A stretch of DNA of 64,000 bases. Source: Amaranthus tricolor. Lineage: Eukaryota > Streptophyta > Magnoliopsida > Caryophyllales > Amaranthaceae. The notes beneath the pieces were generated by a model. The model was given only the letters and a program-made list of their open reading frames with translations, was not told the origin of the DNA and searched no databases. This document shows, piece after piece, positions 1-13,701 of this stretch. The stretch's first letter is position 1, and the number at the start of each line of letters is the position of its first letter. The DNA is taken from assembly GCF_026212465.1 (NCBI RefSeq), contig NC_080061.1, positions 21,999,695 to 22,063,694 of the forward strand, read 5' to 3'. A program made the translations under genes and the position numbers.

Positions 1-3000
1 TCTCACCATTTAAACACAATGATATATAATGTTTCGTATGAAACAAACCATGTTTGAGCTACTTTATGGGTGAAAGTGCCAAAAAAGATTAAAAAAAACC
101 ATAAAATCGCAACTTAATACGTAATTTCAAGCATATGACTATCATTTTCAATTCTAACCACTTTAACAAACTAATATATACCAAATAGTATTGTGTGCCA
201 TGTTCCATGCAAAACAAACCAAGTTTGAGCAACTTTACGCGTAAAAGTGCTAAAACAGCTTAAAAACCAATAAAATCGCAACTTAACACGTAATTTTCTT
301 GCATATGACTATGATTTTCAATTCAAACAACTTTAACACAATATTATATACCAAATAGTATTGTGTGCCATGTTTCATGAAAAACAAACAAGGTTTGAGC
401 AACTTTACGCGTAAAAGTGATAAAAAAGCTTAAAACCCATAAAATCGCAACTTAACACGTAATTTTCTAGCATAGGACTATGATTTTCAATTCAAACAAC
501 TTTAACACAATAATATATACCAAATAGTGTTGTGTGCCAAGTTTCGTGCAAAACAAACCAAGTTTGAGCTACTTTACGCATGAAAGTGCCAAAAAAGCTT
601 AATAACCCATAAAATCATGTTTTAGCACGTAATTTATAGCATACGACTATGATTTTAAATTCCGACCACTTCAACACAATAATATATAAAGTTTCGTGCA
701 AAACAAACCAATTTTGAGCTACTTTAATTCTTACCACTTCAACACAATGATATATAATGTTTCGTATGAAACAAACCATGTTTGAGCTAATTTATACGTG
801 AAAGTGGCAAAAAAGATTTAAAAAACCCATAAAATCGCAACTTAATACGTAATTTCTGGCATATGACTATGATTTTCAATTCTATCCACTTCAACACATT
901 AATTTACACCAAATAGTATTGTGTGCCATGTTTCATGCAAAATAAACCAAGTTTGAGCAACTTTACGCGTAAAAGTGCTAAAAAAGCTTAAAAACCCATA
1001 AAATCGCAACTTAACACGTAATTTTCTAGCATCTGACTATGATTTTCAATTCAAACAACTTTAACACAATAATATATACAAAATAGTGTTGTTGCCAAGT
1101 TGCGTGCCAAACAAACTAAGTTTGAGCTACTTTACGCGCGGAAGTGCCAAAATAGCTTAATAACCCATAAAATCATGTTTTAGCACGTAATTTAAAGCAT
1201 ATGACTATGATTTTAAATTCCGGCCACTTCAACACAATAATATATAAAGTTTCGTGCAAAACAAACCAAGTTGGAGCTACTTTAAGCGTGAAAGTGCCAA
1301 AAAACTTAAAAACCCAGAAAATCACAACTTATCACGTAATTTATAGCATGTAACAATGATTTTGAATTCTCACCACTTCAACACAATGATATATAATTTT
1401 TCTTATGAAACAAACCAAGTTTGAGCTACTTTATGCGTGAAAGTACCAAAAAAGATTAAAAAAACCCATAAAATCGCAACTTAATACGTAATTTCAGGCA
1501 TATGACTATGATTTTCAATTCTAACCACTTTAACAAACTAATATATACCAAATAGTATTGTGTGCCATGTTCCATGCAAAACAAACCAAGTTTGAGCAAC
1601 TTTACGCGTAAAACTGCTAAAAAAGCTTAAAAACCAATAAAATCGCAACTTAACACGTAATTTTTTTGCATATGACTATGATTTTCTATTCAAACCACTT
1701 CAACCCAATAATATATAATGTTTCATGTAAAACAAGCCAAGTTTGAGCTACTTGAAGCACGAAAGTGCCAAAAAAGATTAAAAACCCATAAAATCACAAC
1801 TTAGCACGTACTTTATAGCATATAACTATAATTTTGAATTCTCACCATTTCAACACAATGATGTATAATGTTTCGTATGAAACAAACCATGTTTGAGCTA
1901 CTGTATGTGTGAAAGTGCAAAAAAATATTAAAAAAACCCATAAAATCGCAACTTAATACGTAATTTAAGGCATATGACTAAGATTTTCAATTCTAACCAC
2001 TTTAACAAACTAATATATACCAAATAGTATTGTGTGCCATGTTCCATGCAAAACAAACCAAGTTTGAGCAAGTTTACGCGTAAAAGTGCTAAAAAAGCTT
2101 AAAAACCAATAAAATCGCAACTTAACACGTAATTTTCTTGCATATGACTATGATTTTCAATTCAAACAACTTTAACACAATATTATATACCAAATAGTAT
2201 TGTGTGCCATGTTTCATGAAAAACAAACAAGGTTTGAGCAACTTTACGCGTAAAAGTGATAAAAAAGCTTAAAACCCATAAAATCGCAACTTAACACGTA
2301 ATTTTCTAGCATAGGACTATGATTTTCAATTCAAACAACTTTAACACAATAATATATACCAAATAGTGTTGTGTGCCAAGTTTCGTGCAAAACAAACCAA
2401 GTTTGAGCTACTTTACGCACGAAAGTGCCAAAAAAGCTTAATAACCCATAAAATCATGTTTTAGCACGTAATTTATAGCATACGACTATGATTTTAAATT
2501 CCGACCACTTCAACACAATAATATATAAAGTTTCGTGCAAAACAAACCAATTTTGAGCTACTTTAATTCTTACCACTTCAACACAATGATATATAATGTT
2601 TCGTATGAAACAAACCATGTTTGAGCTAATTTATGCGTGAAAGTGGCAAAAAAGATTTAAAAAAACCCATAAAATCGCAACTTAATACGTAATTTCTGGC
2701 ATATGACTATGATTTTCAATTCTATGCACTTCAACACACTAATTTACACCAAATAGTATTGTGTGCCATGTTTCATGCAAAATAAACCAAGTTTGAGCAA
2801 CTTTACGCGTAAAAGTGCTAAAAAAGCTTAAAAACCCATAAAATCGCAACTTAACACGTAATTTTCTAGCATCTGACTATGATTTTCAATTCAAACAACT
2901 TTAACACAATAATATATACAAAATAGTGTTGTTGCCAAGTTTCGTGCCAAACAAACTAAGTTTGAGCTACTTTACGCGCGGAAGTGCCAAAAAAGCTTAA

Positions 3001-3679
3001 TAACCCATAAAATCATGTTTTAGCACGTAATTTAAAGCATATGACTATGATTTTAAATTCCGGCCACTTCAACACAATAATATATAAAGTTTCGTGCAAA
3101 ACAAACCAAGTTGGAGCTACTTTAAGCGTGAAAGTGCCAAAAAACTTAAAAACCCAGAAAATCACAACTTATCACGTAATTTATAGCATGTAACAATGAT
3201 TTTGAATTCTCACCACTTCAACACAATGATATATAATTTTTCTTATGAAACAAACCAAGTTTGAGCTACTTTATGCGTGAAAGTACCAAAAAAGATTAAA
3301 AAAACCCATAAAATCGCAACTTAATACGTAATTTCAGGCATATGACTATGATTTTCAATTCTAACCACTTTAACAAACTAATATATACCAAATAGTATTG
3401 TGTGCCATGTTCCATGCAAAACAAACCAAGTTTGAGCAACTTTACGTGTAAAACTGCTAAAAAAGCTTAAAAACCAATAAAATCGCAACTTAACACGTAA
3501 TTTTTTTGCATATGACTATGATTTTCTATTCAAACCACTTCAACCCAATAATATATAATGTTTCATGTAAAACAAGCCAAGTTTGAGCTACTTGAAGCAC
3601 GAAAGTGCCAAAAAAGATTAAAAACCCATAAAATCACAACTTAGCACGTACTTTATAGCATATAACTATGATTTTGAAT
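1..3679 (+). repeat. 1.84-kb higher-order repeat, two full copies
   Basis: The sequence at 1-1839 recurs at 1840-3679 with few substitutions. Anchors are the TCTCACCATT motif at 1, 1840 and 3680 and the AATTCT junction at 726, 2565 and 4405. In the first copy I count eleven monomers plus one 50-bp remnant, mixing 170- and 150-bp forms. A third copy starts at 3680 and follows the same order, but from about 4040 it carries many more differences, so it is an older or rearranged copy. Confidence 0.9.
639..859 (+). repeat. Truncated satellite monomer (representative)
   Basis: Two successive GCAT blocks lie 220 bp apart here instead of 170 or 150. The extra piece is a monomer cut to about 50 bp. 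Just after TTTTGAGCTACTTTAA the sequence jumps to TTCTTACCACTTCAACAC, skipping the HindIII block and the GCATATGAC block. The same joint is seen near 2565, 4405, 5303, 6023, 7908 and 9922. The deletion therefore arose once and spread by amplification. Confidence 0.88.
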
Positions 3680-6600
3680 TCTCACCATTTCAACACAATG
3701 ATGTATAATGTTTCGTATGAAACAAACCATGTTTGAGCTACTGTATGTGTGAAAGTGCAAAAAAAAATTAAAAAAACCCATAAAATCGCAACTTAATACG
3801 TAATTTCAGGCATATGACTAAGATTTTCAATTCTAACCACTTTAACAAACTAATATATACCAAATAGTATTGTGTGCCATGTTCCATGCAAAACAAACCA
3901 AGTTTGAGCAAGTTTACGCGTAAAAGTGCTAAAAAAGCTTAAAAACCAATAAAATCGCAACTTAACACGTAATTTTCTTGCATATGACTATGATTTTCAA
4001 TTCAAACAACTTTAACACAATATTATATACCAAATAGTATTGTCTCCCATGTTTCATGAAAAATAAACCAAGTTTTAGCAACTTTACGCGTAAAAGTGCT
4101 AAAAAAGCTTAAAACCCATAAAATCGCAACTTAATACGTAATTTTTTAGCATGTGACTATGATTTTCAATTCAAACAACTTTAACACAATAATATATACC
4201 AATTAGTGTTGTGTGCCAAGTTTCGTGCAAAACAAACCAAGTTTGAGCTACTTTACGCACGAATGTGCCAAAAAAGCTTAATAACCCATAAAATCATGTT
4301 TTAGCACGTAATTTATAGCATATGACTATGATTTTAAATTCCGTCCAATTCAACACAATAACATATAAAGTTTCGTGCAAAACGAACCAATTTTGAGCTA
4401 CTTTAATTCTCACCACTTCAACACAATGATATATAATGTTTCGTATGAAACAAACCATGTTTTAGCTACTTTATGCGTGAAAGTGCCAAAAAGATTAAAA
4501 AAACCCATAAAATTGCAACTTAATACGTAATTTCAGGCATATGACTATGATTTTCAATTCTAACCACTTTAACAAACTAATATATACCAAATAGTATTGT
4601 GTGCCATGTTCCATGCAAAACAAACCAAGTTTGAGCAAGTTTACGCGTAAAAAGTGCTAAAAAAGCTTAAAAACCAATAAAATCGCAACTTAACACGTAA
4701 TTTTCTTGCATATGACTATGATTTTCAATTCAAACAACTTTAACACAATATTATATACCAAATAGTATTGTGTGCCATGTTTCATGAAAAACAAACCAAG
4801 TTTTAGCTACTTTACGCGTAAAAGTGCTAAAAAAGCTTAAAACCCATAAAATCGCAACTTAACACGTAATTTTCTAGCATATGACTATGATTTTCAATTC
4901 AAACAACTTTAACACAATAATATATACCAAATAGTGTTGTGTGCCATGTTTCGTTCAAAACAAACCAAGTTTGAGCTACTTTACGCACGAAATTTCCAAA
5001 AAAGCTTAAAAACCCATAAAATCACAACTTAGCACGTAATTTATAGCATATGACAATGATTTTGAATTCTCACCACTTCAACACAATAATATATGCCAAA
5101 TAGTGTTGTGTGCCAAGTTTCGTGCAAAACAAACCAAGTTTGAGCTACTTTACGCACGAATGTGCCAAAAAAGCTTAATAACCCATAAAATCATGTTTTA
5201 GCACGTAATTTATAGCATATGACTATGATTTGAAATTCCGACCACTTCAACACAATAATATATAAAGTTTTGTGCAAAACAAACCAATTTTGAGCTACTT
5301 TAATTCTCACCACTTCAACACAATGATAAATAATGTTTCGTATGAAACAAACCATGTTTTATCTACTTTATGCGTGAAAGTGCCAAAAAGATTAAAAAAA
5401 CCCATAAAATCGCAACTTAATACGTAATTTCTGGCATATGAATATGATTTTCAATTCTATCCACTTCAACACACTAATTTATACCAAATAGTATTGTGTG
5501 CCATGTTTCATGCAAAACAAACCAAGTTTGAGCAACAATACGCGTAAAAGTGCTAAAAAAGCTTAAAAACCCATAAAATCGCAACTTAACACGTAATTTT
5601 CTAGCATAAGACTATGATTTTCAATTCAAACAACTTTAACACAATAATATATACCAAATAGTATTGTGTGCCATGTTTCATGCAAAACAAACCAAGTTTG
5701 AGTACCTTTACGCGTAATAGTGCTAAAAAAGCTTAAAACCCATAGAATCGCAACTTAACACGTAATTTTCTAGTATATGACTATGATTTTCAATTCAAAC
5801 AATTTTAACACAATAATATATACCAAATAGTGTTGTGTGCCAAGTTTCGTGCAAAACATACCAAGTTTGAGCTACTTTACGCACGAAAGTGCCAAAAAAG
5901 CTTAATAATCCATCAAATCATGTTTTAGCACGTAATTTATAGCATATGACTATGATTTTAAATTCCGACCACTTCAACACAATAATATATAAAGTTTCGT
6001 GCAAAACGATCCAATTTTGACCTACTTTAATTCTCAACACTTCAACTCAATGATATATAATGTTTCGTATGAAACAAACCATGTTTTAGCTACTTTATGC
6101 GTGAAAGTACCAAAAAGATTAAAAAATCCCATAAAATTGCAACTTAATACGTAATTTCAGGCATATGACTATGATTTTCAATTCTAACCACTTTAACAAA
6201 CTAATATATACCAAATAGTATTGTGTGCCATGTTCCATGCAGAACAAACCAAGTTTGAGCAAGTTTACGCGTAAAAGTGCTAAAAAAGCTTAAAAACCAA
6301 TAAAATCGCAACTTAACAAGTAATTTTCTTGCATATGACTATGATTTTCAATTCAAACAACTTTAACACAATATTATATACCAAATAGTATTGTGTGCCA
6401 TGTTTCATGAAAAACAAACCAAGTTTTAGCAACTTTACGCGTAAAAGTGCTAAAAAAGCTTAAAACCCATAAAATCGCAACTTAACACGTAATTTTCTAG
6501 CATATGACTATGATTTTCAATTCAAACAACTTTAATACAATATTACATACCAAATAGTGTTGTGTGCCAAGTTTCGTGCAAAACAAACAAAGTTTGTGCT

Positions 6601-6690
6601 ACTTTACGCACGAAAGTGCCAAAAAAGCTTAAAAACCCATTAAATCACAACTTAGCACGTAATTTATAGCATGTAACAATGATTTTGAAT
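3680..6690 (+). repeat. Rearranged satellite stretch between two HOR types
   Basis: This part starts as a diverged third copy of the 1.84-kb unit, keeping the AATTCT junction at 4405, and then loses that register. About 5050-5998 matches about 7655-8603 at an offset of 2605 bp, for example the ATATGCC variant at 5091 and 7696. It is followed by extra monomers up to 6690. The truncated-monomer junction appears three times here, near 4405, 5303 and 6023. It looks like a boundary zone where unequal exchange joined two HOR types; that is inference. Confidence 0.75.
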
Positions 6691-9600
6691 TCTCACCACT
6701 TCAACACAATGATATATAATGTTTCGTATGAAACAAACCATGTTTGAGCTACTTTATGCGTGAAAGTGCCAAAAAAGATTAAAAAAAACCCATAAAATCG
6801 CAACTTAATATGAATTTCTGGAATATGACTATGATTTTCAATTCTAACCACTTCAACACACTAATATATACCAAATAGTATTGTGTGCCATGTTTCATGC
6901 AAAACAAACCAAGTTTGAACTACTTTATGCGCGAAAGTGCCAAAAATGCTTAAAAACCCATAAAATCACAACTTAGCACGTAATTTGCAGCATATGACTA
7001 TGATTTTGAATTCTAAGCACTTCAACACAATAATATATAAAGTTTCATGTAAAGCAAACCATGTTTGAATTATTTTATGCACGAAACTGCCAAAAAAGCT
7101 TCAAAAAACCCATAAAATTGCAACTTAATACGTAATTTCATGCATATGACTATGATTTTCAATTCTAACCACTTCAACACACTAATATATACCAAATAGT
7201 ATTGTGTGCCATGTTCCATGCAGAACAAACCAAGTTTGAGCAAGTTTACGCGTAAAAGTGCTAAAAAAGCTTAAAAACCAATAAAATCGCAACTTAACAC
7301 GTAATTTTCTTGCATATGACTATGATTTTCAATTCAAACAACTTTAACACAATATTATATACCAAATAGTATTTGTGCGCCATGTTTCATGAAAAACAAA
7401 CCAAGTTTTAGCAACTTTACGTGTAAAAGTGCTAAAAAAGCTTAAAACCCATAAAATCGCAACTTAACACGTAATTTTCTAGCATATGACTATGATTTTC
7501 AATTCAAACAACTTTAACACAATAATACATACCTATTAGTATTGTGTGCCAAGTTTCGTGCAAAACAAACAATGTTTGAGCTACTTTACGCACGAAAGTG
7601 CCAAAAAAGCTTTAAAACCCATTAAATCACAACTTAGCACGTAATTTATAGCATATGACAATGATTTTGAATTCTCACCACTTCAACACAATAATATATG
7701 CCAAATAGTGTTGTGTGCCAAGTTTCGTGCAAAACAAACCAAGTTTGAGCTACTTTACGCACGAAAGTGCCAAAAAAGCTTAATAACCCATAAAATCATG
7801 TTTTAGCACGTAATTTATAGCATATGACTATGATTTGAAATTCCGACCACTTCAACACAATAATATATAAAGTTTTGTGCAAAACAAACCAATTTTGAGC
7901 TACTTTAATTCTCACGACTTCAACACAATGATGAATAATGTTTCGTATTAAAAAAACCATGTTTTATCTACTTTATGCGTGAAAGTGCAAAAAAGATTAA
8001 AAAAACCCATAAAATCGCAACTTAATACGTAATTTCTGGCATATGACTATGATTTTCAATTCTATCCACTTCAACACACTAATTTATACCAAATAGTATT
8101 GTGTGCCATGTTTCATGCAAAACAAACCAAGTTTTGAGCAACTTTACGCGGGTAAAAGTGCTAAAAAAAGCTTAAAAAACCCATAAAATTGCAACTTAAC
8201 ACGTAATTTTCTCGCATAAGACTATGATTTTCAATTCAAACAACTTTAACACAATAATATATACCAAATAGTATTGTGTGCCATGTTTCATGCAAAAACT
8301 AACAAGTTTGAGTACCTTTACGCGTAAAAGTGCTAAAAAAGCTTAATACCCATAGAATCGCAACTTAACACGTAATTTTCTAGTATATGACTATGATTTT
8401 CAATTCAAACAATTTTAACACAATAATATATACCAAATAGTGTTGTGTGCCACGTTTCGTGCAAAACAAACCAAGTTTGAGCTACTTTACGAGCGAAAGT
8501 GCCAAAAAAGCTTAATAACCCATAAAATCATGTTTTAGCACGTAATTTATAGCATATGACTATGATTTTAAATTCCGACCACTTCAACACAATAATATAT
8601 AAAGTTTCGTGAAAAACAAACCAAGTTGGAGCTACTTTAAGCGCGAAAGTGCCAAAAAACTTAAAAACCCATAAAATCACAACTTAGCACGTAATTTATA
8701 GCATGTAACAATGATTTTGAATTCTCACCACTTCAACACAATGATATATAATGTTTCGTACGAAACAAACCATGTTTGAGCTACTTTATGCGGTGAAAGT
8801 GCCAAAAAAGATTAAAAAAACCCATAAAATCGCAACTTAATATGAATTTCTGGAATATGACTATGATTTTCAATTCTAACCACTTCAACACACTAATATA
8901 TACCAAATAGTATTTGTGTGCCATGTTTCATGCAAAACAAACCAAGTTTGAACTACTTTATGCGCGGAAAGTGCCAAAAATGCTTAAAAAACCCATAAAA
9001 TCACAACTTAGCACGTAATTTGCAGCATATGACTATGATTTTGAATTCTAAGCACTTCAACACAATAATATATAAAGTTTCATGTAAAGCAAACCATGTT
9101 TGAATTATTTTATGCACGAAACTGCCAAAAAAGCTTCAAAAAACCCATAAAATCGCAACTTAACACGTAATTTCTGGCATATGACTATGATTTTCAATTC
9201 TAACCACTTCAACACACTAATATATACCAAATAGTATTGTGTCCCATGTTTCATGCAAAACAAACGAAGTTTGAGGAACTTTACGCGTAAAAAGTGCTAA
9301 AAAAGCTTAAAAAACCAATAAAATCGCAACTTAACACGTAATTTTCTTGCATATGACTATGATTTTCAATTCAAACAACTTTAACACAATATTAAATACC
9401 AAATAGTATTGTGTGCCATGTTTTATGAAAAACAAACCAAGTTTTAGCAACTTTACGCGTACAAGTGCTAAAAAAGCTTAAAACCCATAAAATCGCATCT
9501 TAACAACGTAATTTTCTAGCATATGACTATGATTTTCAATTCAAACCACTTTAACACAATAATATATACCAAATAGTGTTGTGTGCCAAGTTTCGTGCAA

Positions 9601-11446
9601 AAACAAGTACTTTACGCACGAAAGTGCCAAAAAAGCTTAAAAACCCAAAAAATCACAACTTAGCACGTAATTTATAGCATATGACAATGATTTTGAATTC
9701 TCACCACTTCAACAATAATATATGCCAAATAGTGTTGTGTGCCAAGTTTCGTGCAAAACAAACCAACTTTACGCACGAAAGTGCCAAAAAAGCTTATAAC
9801 CCATAAAATCATGTTTTAGCACGTAATTTATAGCATATGACTATGATTTGAAATTCCGACCACTTCAACACAATAATATATAAAGTTTTTGTGCAAAACA
9901 AACCAATTTTGAGCTACTTTAATTCTCACCACTTCAACACAATGATAAATAATGTTTCGTATGAAAACAACCATGTTTTATCTACTTTATGCGTGAAAGT
10001 GCCAAAAGATTAAAAAAACCCATAAAATCGCAACTTAAATACGTAATTTCTGGCATATGACTATGATTTTCAATTCTATCCACTTCAACACACTAATTTA
10101 TACCAAATAGTATTCTGTGCCATGTTTCATGCAAAACAAACCAAGTTTGAGCAACTTTACGTCGCGTAAAAGTGCTAAAAAAGCTTAAAAACCCATAAAA
10201 TCGCAACTTAACACGTAATTTTCTAGCATAAGACTATGATTTTCAATTCAAACAACTTTAACACAATAATATATACCAAATAGTATTGTTGCCATGTTTC
10301 ATGCAAAACAAACCAAGTTTGAGTACCTTTACGCGTAAAAGTGCTAAAAAAGCTTAAAACCCATAGAATCGCAACTTAACACATAATTTCTAGTATATGA
10401 CTATGATTTTCAATTCAAACAATTATAACACAATAAATATACCAAATAGTGTTGTGTGCCACGTTTCGTGCAAAACAAACCAGTTTGAGCTACTTTCGAG
10501 CGAAAGTGCCAAAAAAGCTTAATAACCCATAAAATCATGTTTTAGCACGTAATTTATAGCATATGGACTATGATTTTAAATTCCGACCACTTCAACACAA
10601 TAATATATAAAGTTTCGTGAAAAACAAACCAAGTTGGAGCTACTTTAAGCGCGAAAGTGCCAAAAAACATAAAAACCCATAAAATCACAACTTAGCACGT
10701 AATTTATAGCATGTAACAATGATTTTGAATTCTCACCACTTCAACACAATGATATATAATGTTTCGTATGAAACAAACCGTGTGTTGAGTTACTTATGCG
10801 TGAAAGTGCAAAAAAGATTAAAAAAACCCATAAAATCGCAACTTAATATGAATTTCTGGAATATGACTATGATTTTCAATTCTAACCACTTCAACACACT
10901 AATATATACCAAATAGTATTGTGTGCCATGTTTAATGCAAAACAAACCAAGTTTGAACTACTTTATGCGCGAAAGTGCCAAAAATGCTTAAAAACCCATA
11001 AAATAACAACTTAGCACGTAATTTGCAGCATATGACTATGATTTTGAATTCTAAGCACTTCAACACAATAATATATAAAGTTTCATGTAAAACAAACCAT
11101 GTTTGAATTATTTTATGCACGAAATTGCCAAAAAAGCTTCAAAAAACCCATAAAATTGCAACTTAATACGTAATTTCATGCATATGACTATGATTTTCAA
11201 TTCTAACCACTTCAACACACTAATATATACCAAATAGTATTGTGTGCCATGTTCCATGCAGAACAAACCAAGTTTGAGCAAGTTCCTACGCGGTAAAAGT
11301 GCTAAAAAAAGCTTAAAAACCAATAAAATCGCAACTTAACACGTAATTTTCTTGCATATGACTATGATTTTCAATTCAAACAACTTTAACACATATTATA
11401 TACCAAATAGTATTGTGTGCCATGTTTCATGAAAAACAAACCAAGT
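6691..11446 (+). repeat. 2.0-kb higher-order repeat, two copies plus a partial
   Basis: Copies start at 6691, 8723 and 10731 (TCTCACC anchor), giving periods of 2032 and 2008 bp, about twelve monomers. A private AATTTGCAG variant at 6982, 9017 and 11020 confirms the register, and the ATATGCC variant recurs at 7696 and 9720. The third copy is cut by the gap at 11447. The unequal copy lengths come from many 1-3 base indels, which are much commoner here than at 1-3679. Confidence 0.88.
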
Positions 11447-11546
11447 NNNNNNNNNNNNNNNNNNNNNNNNNNNNNNNNNNNNNNNNNNNNNNNNNNNNNN
11501 NNNNNNNNNNNNNNNNNNNNNNNNNNNNNNNNNNNNNNNNNNNNNN
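11447..11546. other. Assembly gap of 100 N
   Basis: Exactly 100 N lie between the 170-bp satellite, which breaks off mid-monomer, and the 42-bp satellite. A round 100 usually marks a join of unknown size. The true junction between the two satellites is not seen. Confidence 0.99.
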
Positions 11547-12458
11547 TGTTCATTCTTCATCGTTCATTCTTCATTGATCATTGATCCTTGTTCATTCTTC
11601 ATCGTTCATTCTTCATTGATCATTGATCCTTGTTCATTCTTCATCGTTCATTCTTCATTGATCATTGATCCTTGTTCATTCTTCATCGTTCATTCTTCAT
11701 TGATCATTGATCCTTGTTCATTCTTCATCGTTCATTCGTCATTGACCATTAATCCTTGTTCATTCTTCATCGTTCATTCTTCATTGATCATTGATCCTTG
11801 TTGATTCTTCATGGTTCATTCTTCATTGATTATTGATCCTTGTTCATTCTTCATCTTTCATTCTTCATTGATCATTGATCCTTGTTCATTCTTCATTGAT
11901 CATTGATCCTTGTTCATTCTTCATCGTTCATTCGTCATTGATCATTGATCCTTGTTCATTCTTCATCGTTCATTCGTCATTGACCATTAATCCTTGTTCA
12001 TTCTTCATCGTCCATTCTTCATTGATCATTGATCCTTGTTCATTCTTCATCGTTCATTCGTCATTGATCATTGATCCTTATTAATTCTTCATCGTTCATT
12101 CTTCATTGATCATTGATCCTTGTTCATTCTTCATCGTTCATTCGTCATTGACCATTAATCCTTGTTCATTCTTCATCGTTCATTCTTCATTGATCATTGA
12201 TCCTTGTTCATTCTTCATCGTTCATTCGTCATTGACCATTAATCCTTGTTCATTCTTCATCGTTCATTCTTCATTGATCATTGATCCTTGTTCATTCTTC
12301 ATCGTTCATTCGTCATTGACCATTAATCCTTGTTCATTCTTCATCGTCCATTCTTCATTGATCATTGATCCTTGTTCATTCTTCATCGTTCATTCGTCAT
12401 TGATCATTGATCCTTATTAATTCTTCATCGTTCATTCTTCATTGATCATTGATCCTTG

Positions 12459-12500
12459 TTCATTCTTCATCGTTCATTCGTCATTGACCATTAATCCTTG
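12459..12500 (+). repeat. Representative B-type 42-bp monomer
   Basis: A clean B-type copy. Against the A type it has CGTCATTG for CTTCATTG and ACCATTAATCC for ATCATTGATCC, which removes the TGATCA palindrome and adds a CpG. Intermediates also occur, such as a CGTC form with the A-type tail. A-B pairs form 84-bp dimers in many places, for example 12459-12626. Confidence 0.92.
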
Positions 12501-13088
12501 TTCATTCTTCATCGTTCATTCTTCATTGATCATTGATCCTTGTTCATTCTTCATCGTTCATTCGTCATTGACCATTAATCCTTGTTCATTCTTCATCGTT
12601 CATTCTTCATTGATCATTGATCCTTGTTCATTCTTCATCGTACATTCTTCATTGATCATTGATCCTTGTTCATTCTTCATCGTTCATTCGTCATTGACCA
12701 TTAATCCTTGTTCATTCTTCATCGTTCATTCTTCATTGAGCATTGATCCTTGTTCATTCTTCATCATTCATTCGTCATTGATCATTGATCCTTGTTCATT
12801 CTTCATCGTTCATTCGTCATTGACCATTAATCCTTGTTCATTCTTCATCGTTCATTCTTCATTAATCATTGATCCTTGTTCATTCTTCATCGTTCATTCG
12901 CCATTGATCATTGATGCTTGTTCATTCTTCATCGTTCATTCGTCATTGACCATCAATCCTTGTTCATTCTTCATCGTTCATTCGTCATTGACAATCAATC
13001 CTTGTTCATTCTTGATCGTTCATTCTTCATTGATCATTGATCCTTGTTCATTTTTCATCGTTCATTCGTCATTGACCATTAATCCTTG

Positions 13089-13130
13089 TTCATTCTTCAT
13101 CGTTCATTCTTCATTGATCATTGATCCTTG
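13089..13130 (+). repeat. Representative A-type 42-bp monomer
   Basis: A clean A-type copy. In order it holds the heptamers TTCATTC and TTCATCG, then TTCATTC and TTCATTG, then ATCATTG and ATCCTTG. The first two 14-bp subunits differ only in the last two bases, and the third is more diverged. It contains the TGATCA palindrome. Confidence 0.95.
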
Positions 13131-13701
13131 TTCATTCTTCATCGTTCATTCTTCATTGATCATTGATCCTTGTTCATTCTTCATCGTTCATTCTTCATTG
13201 ATCATTGATCCTTGTTCATTCTTCATCGTTCATTCTTCATTGATCATTGATCCTTGTTCATTCTTCATCGTTCATTCGTCATTAATCATTGAACCTTGTT
13301 CATTCTTCATCGTTCATTCGTCATTGACCATTAATCCTTGTTCATTCTTCATCGTTCATTCTTCATTGATCATTGATCCTTGTTCATTCTTCATCGTTCA
13401 TTTGTCAATGACCATTAATCCTTGTTCATTCTTCATCGTTCATTTTTCATTGATCATTGATCCTTGTTCATTCTTCATCGTTCATTCTTCATTGATCATT
13501 GATCCTTGTTCATTCTTCATCGTTCATTCGTCATTGATCATTGATCCTTGTTCATTCTTCATCGTTCATTCGTCATTGACCATTAATCCTTGTTCATTCT
13601 TCATCGTCCATTCTTCATTGATCATTGATCCTTGTTCATTCTTCATCGTTCATTCGTCATTGATCATTGATCCTTATTAATTCTTCATCGTTCATTCTTC
13701 A

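Larger units (their letters stand above)
1..11446 (+). repeat. Left array of the ~170-bp AT-rich satellite
   Basis: This is a continuous head-to-tail array of roughly 70 monomers, all in one orientation, which I call plus. Conserved blocks recur in each monomer: a GCATATGACTATGATTTT segment, CCACTTCAACACAATAAT, AAACAAACCAAGTTTGAGC, and an AAGCTT (HindIII) site followed by AAAACCCATAAAATC. Starts of the GCAT block at 131, 301, 470 and 639 give a period of 169-170 bp. Other intervals are 149-152 bp, because those monomers lack about 20 bp. A short 50-bp remnant recurs as well. No reading frame is conserved; the few open frames of 60-70 codons are chance. Length and AT-richness resemble centromeric or pericentromeric satellites of plants, but the family is not recognised and centromere function is inference. 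Confidence 0.97.

Noticed and set aside
10719..11323. Small open frames of 62-71 codons on both strands in the left array
   Set aside because: They are made of satellite monomer sequence, depend on local indels, and are not kept in other copies of the HOR.
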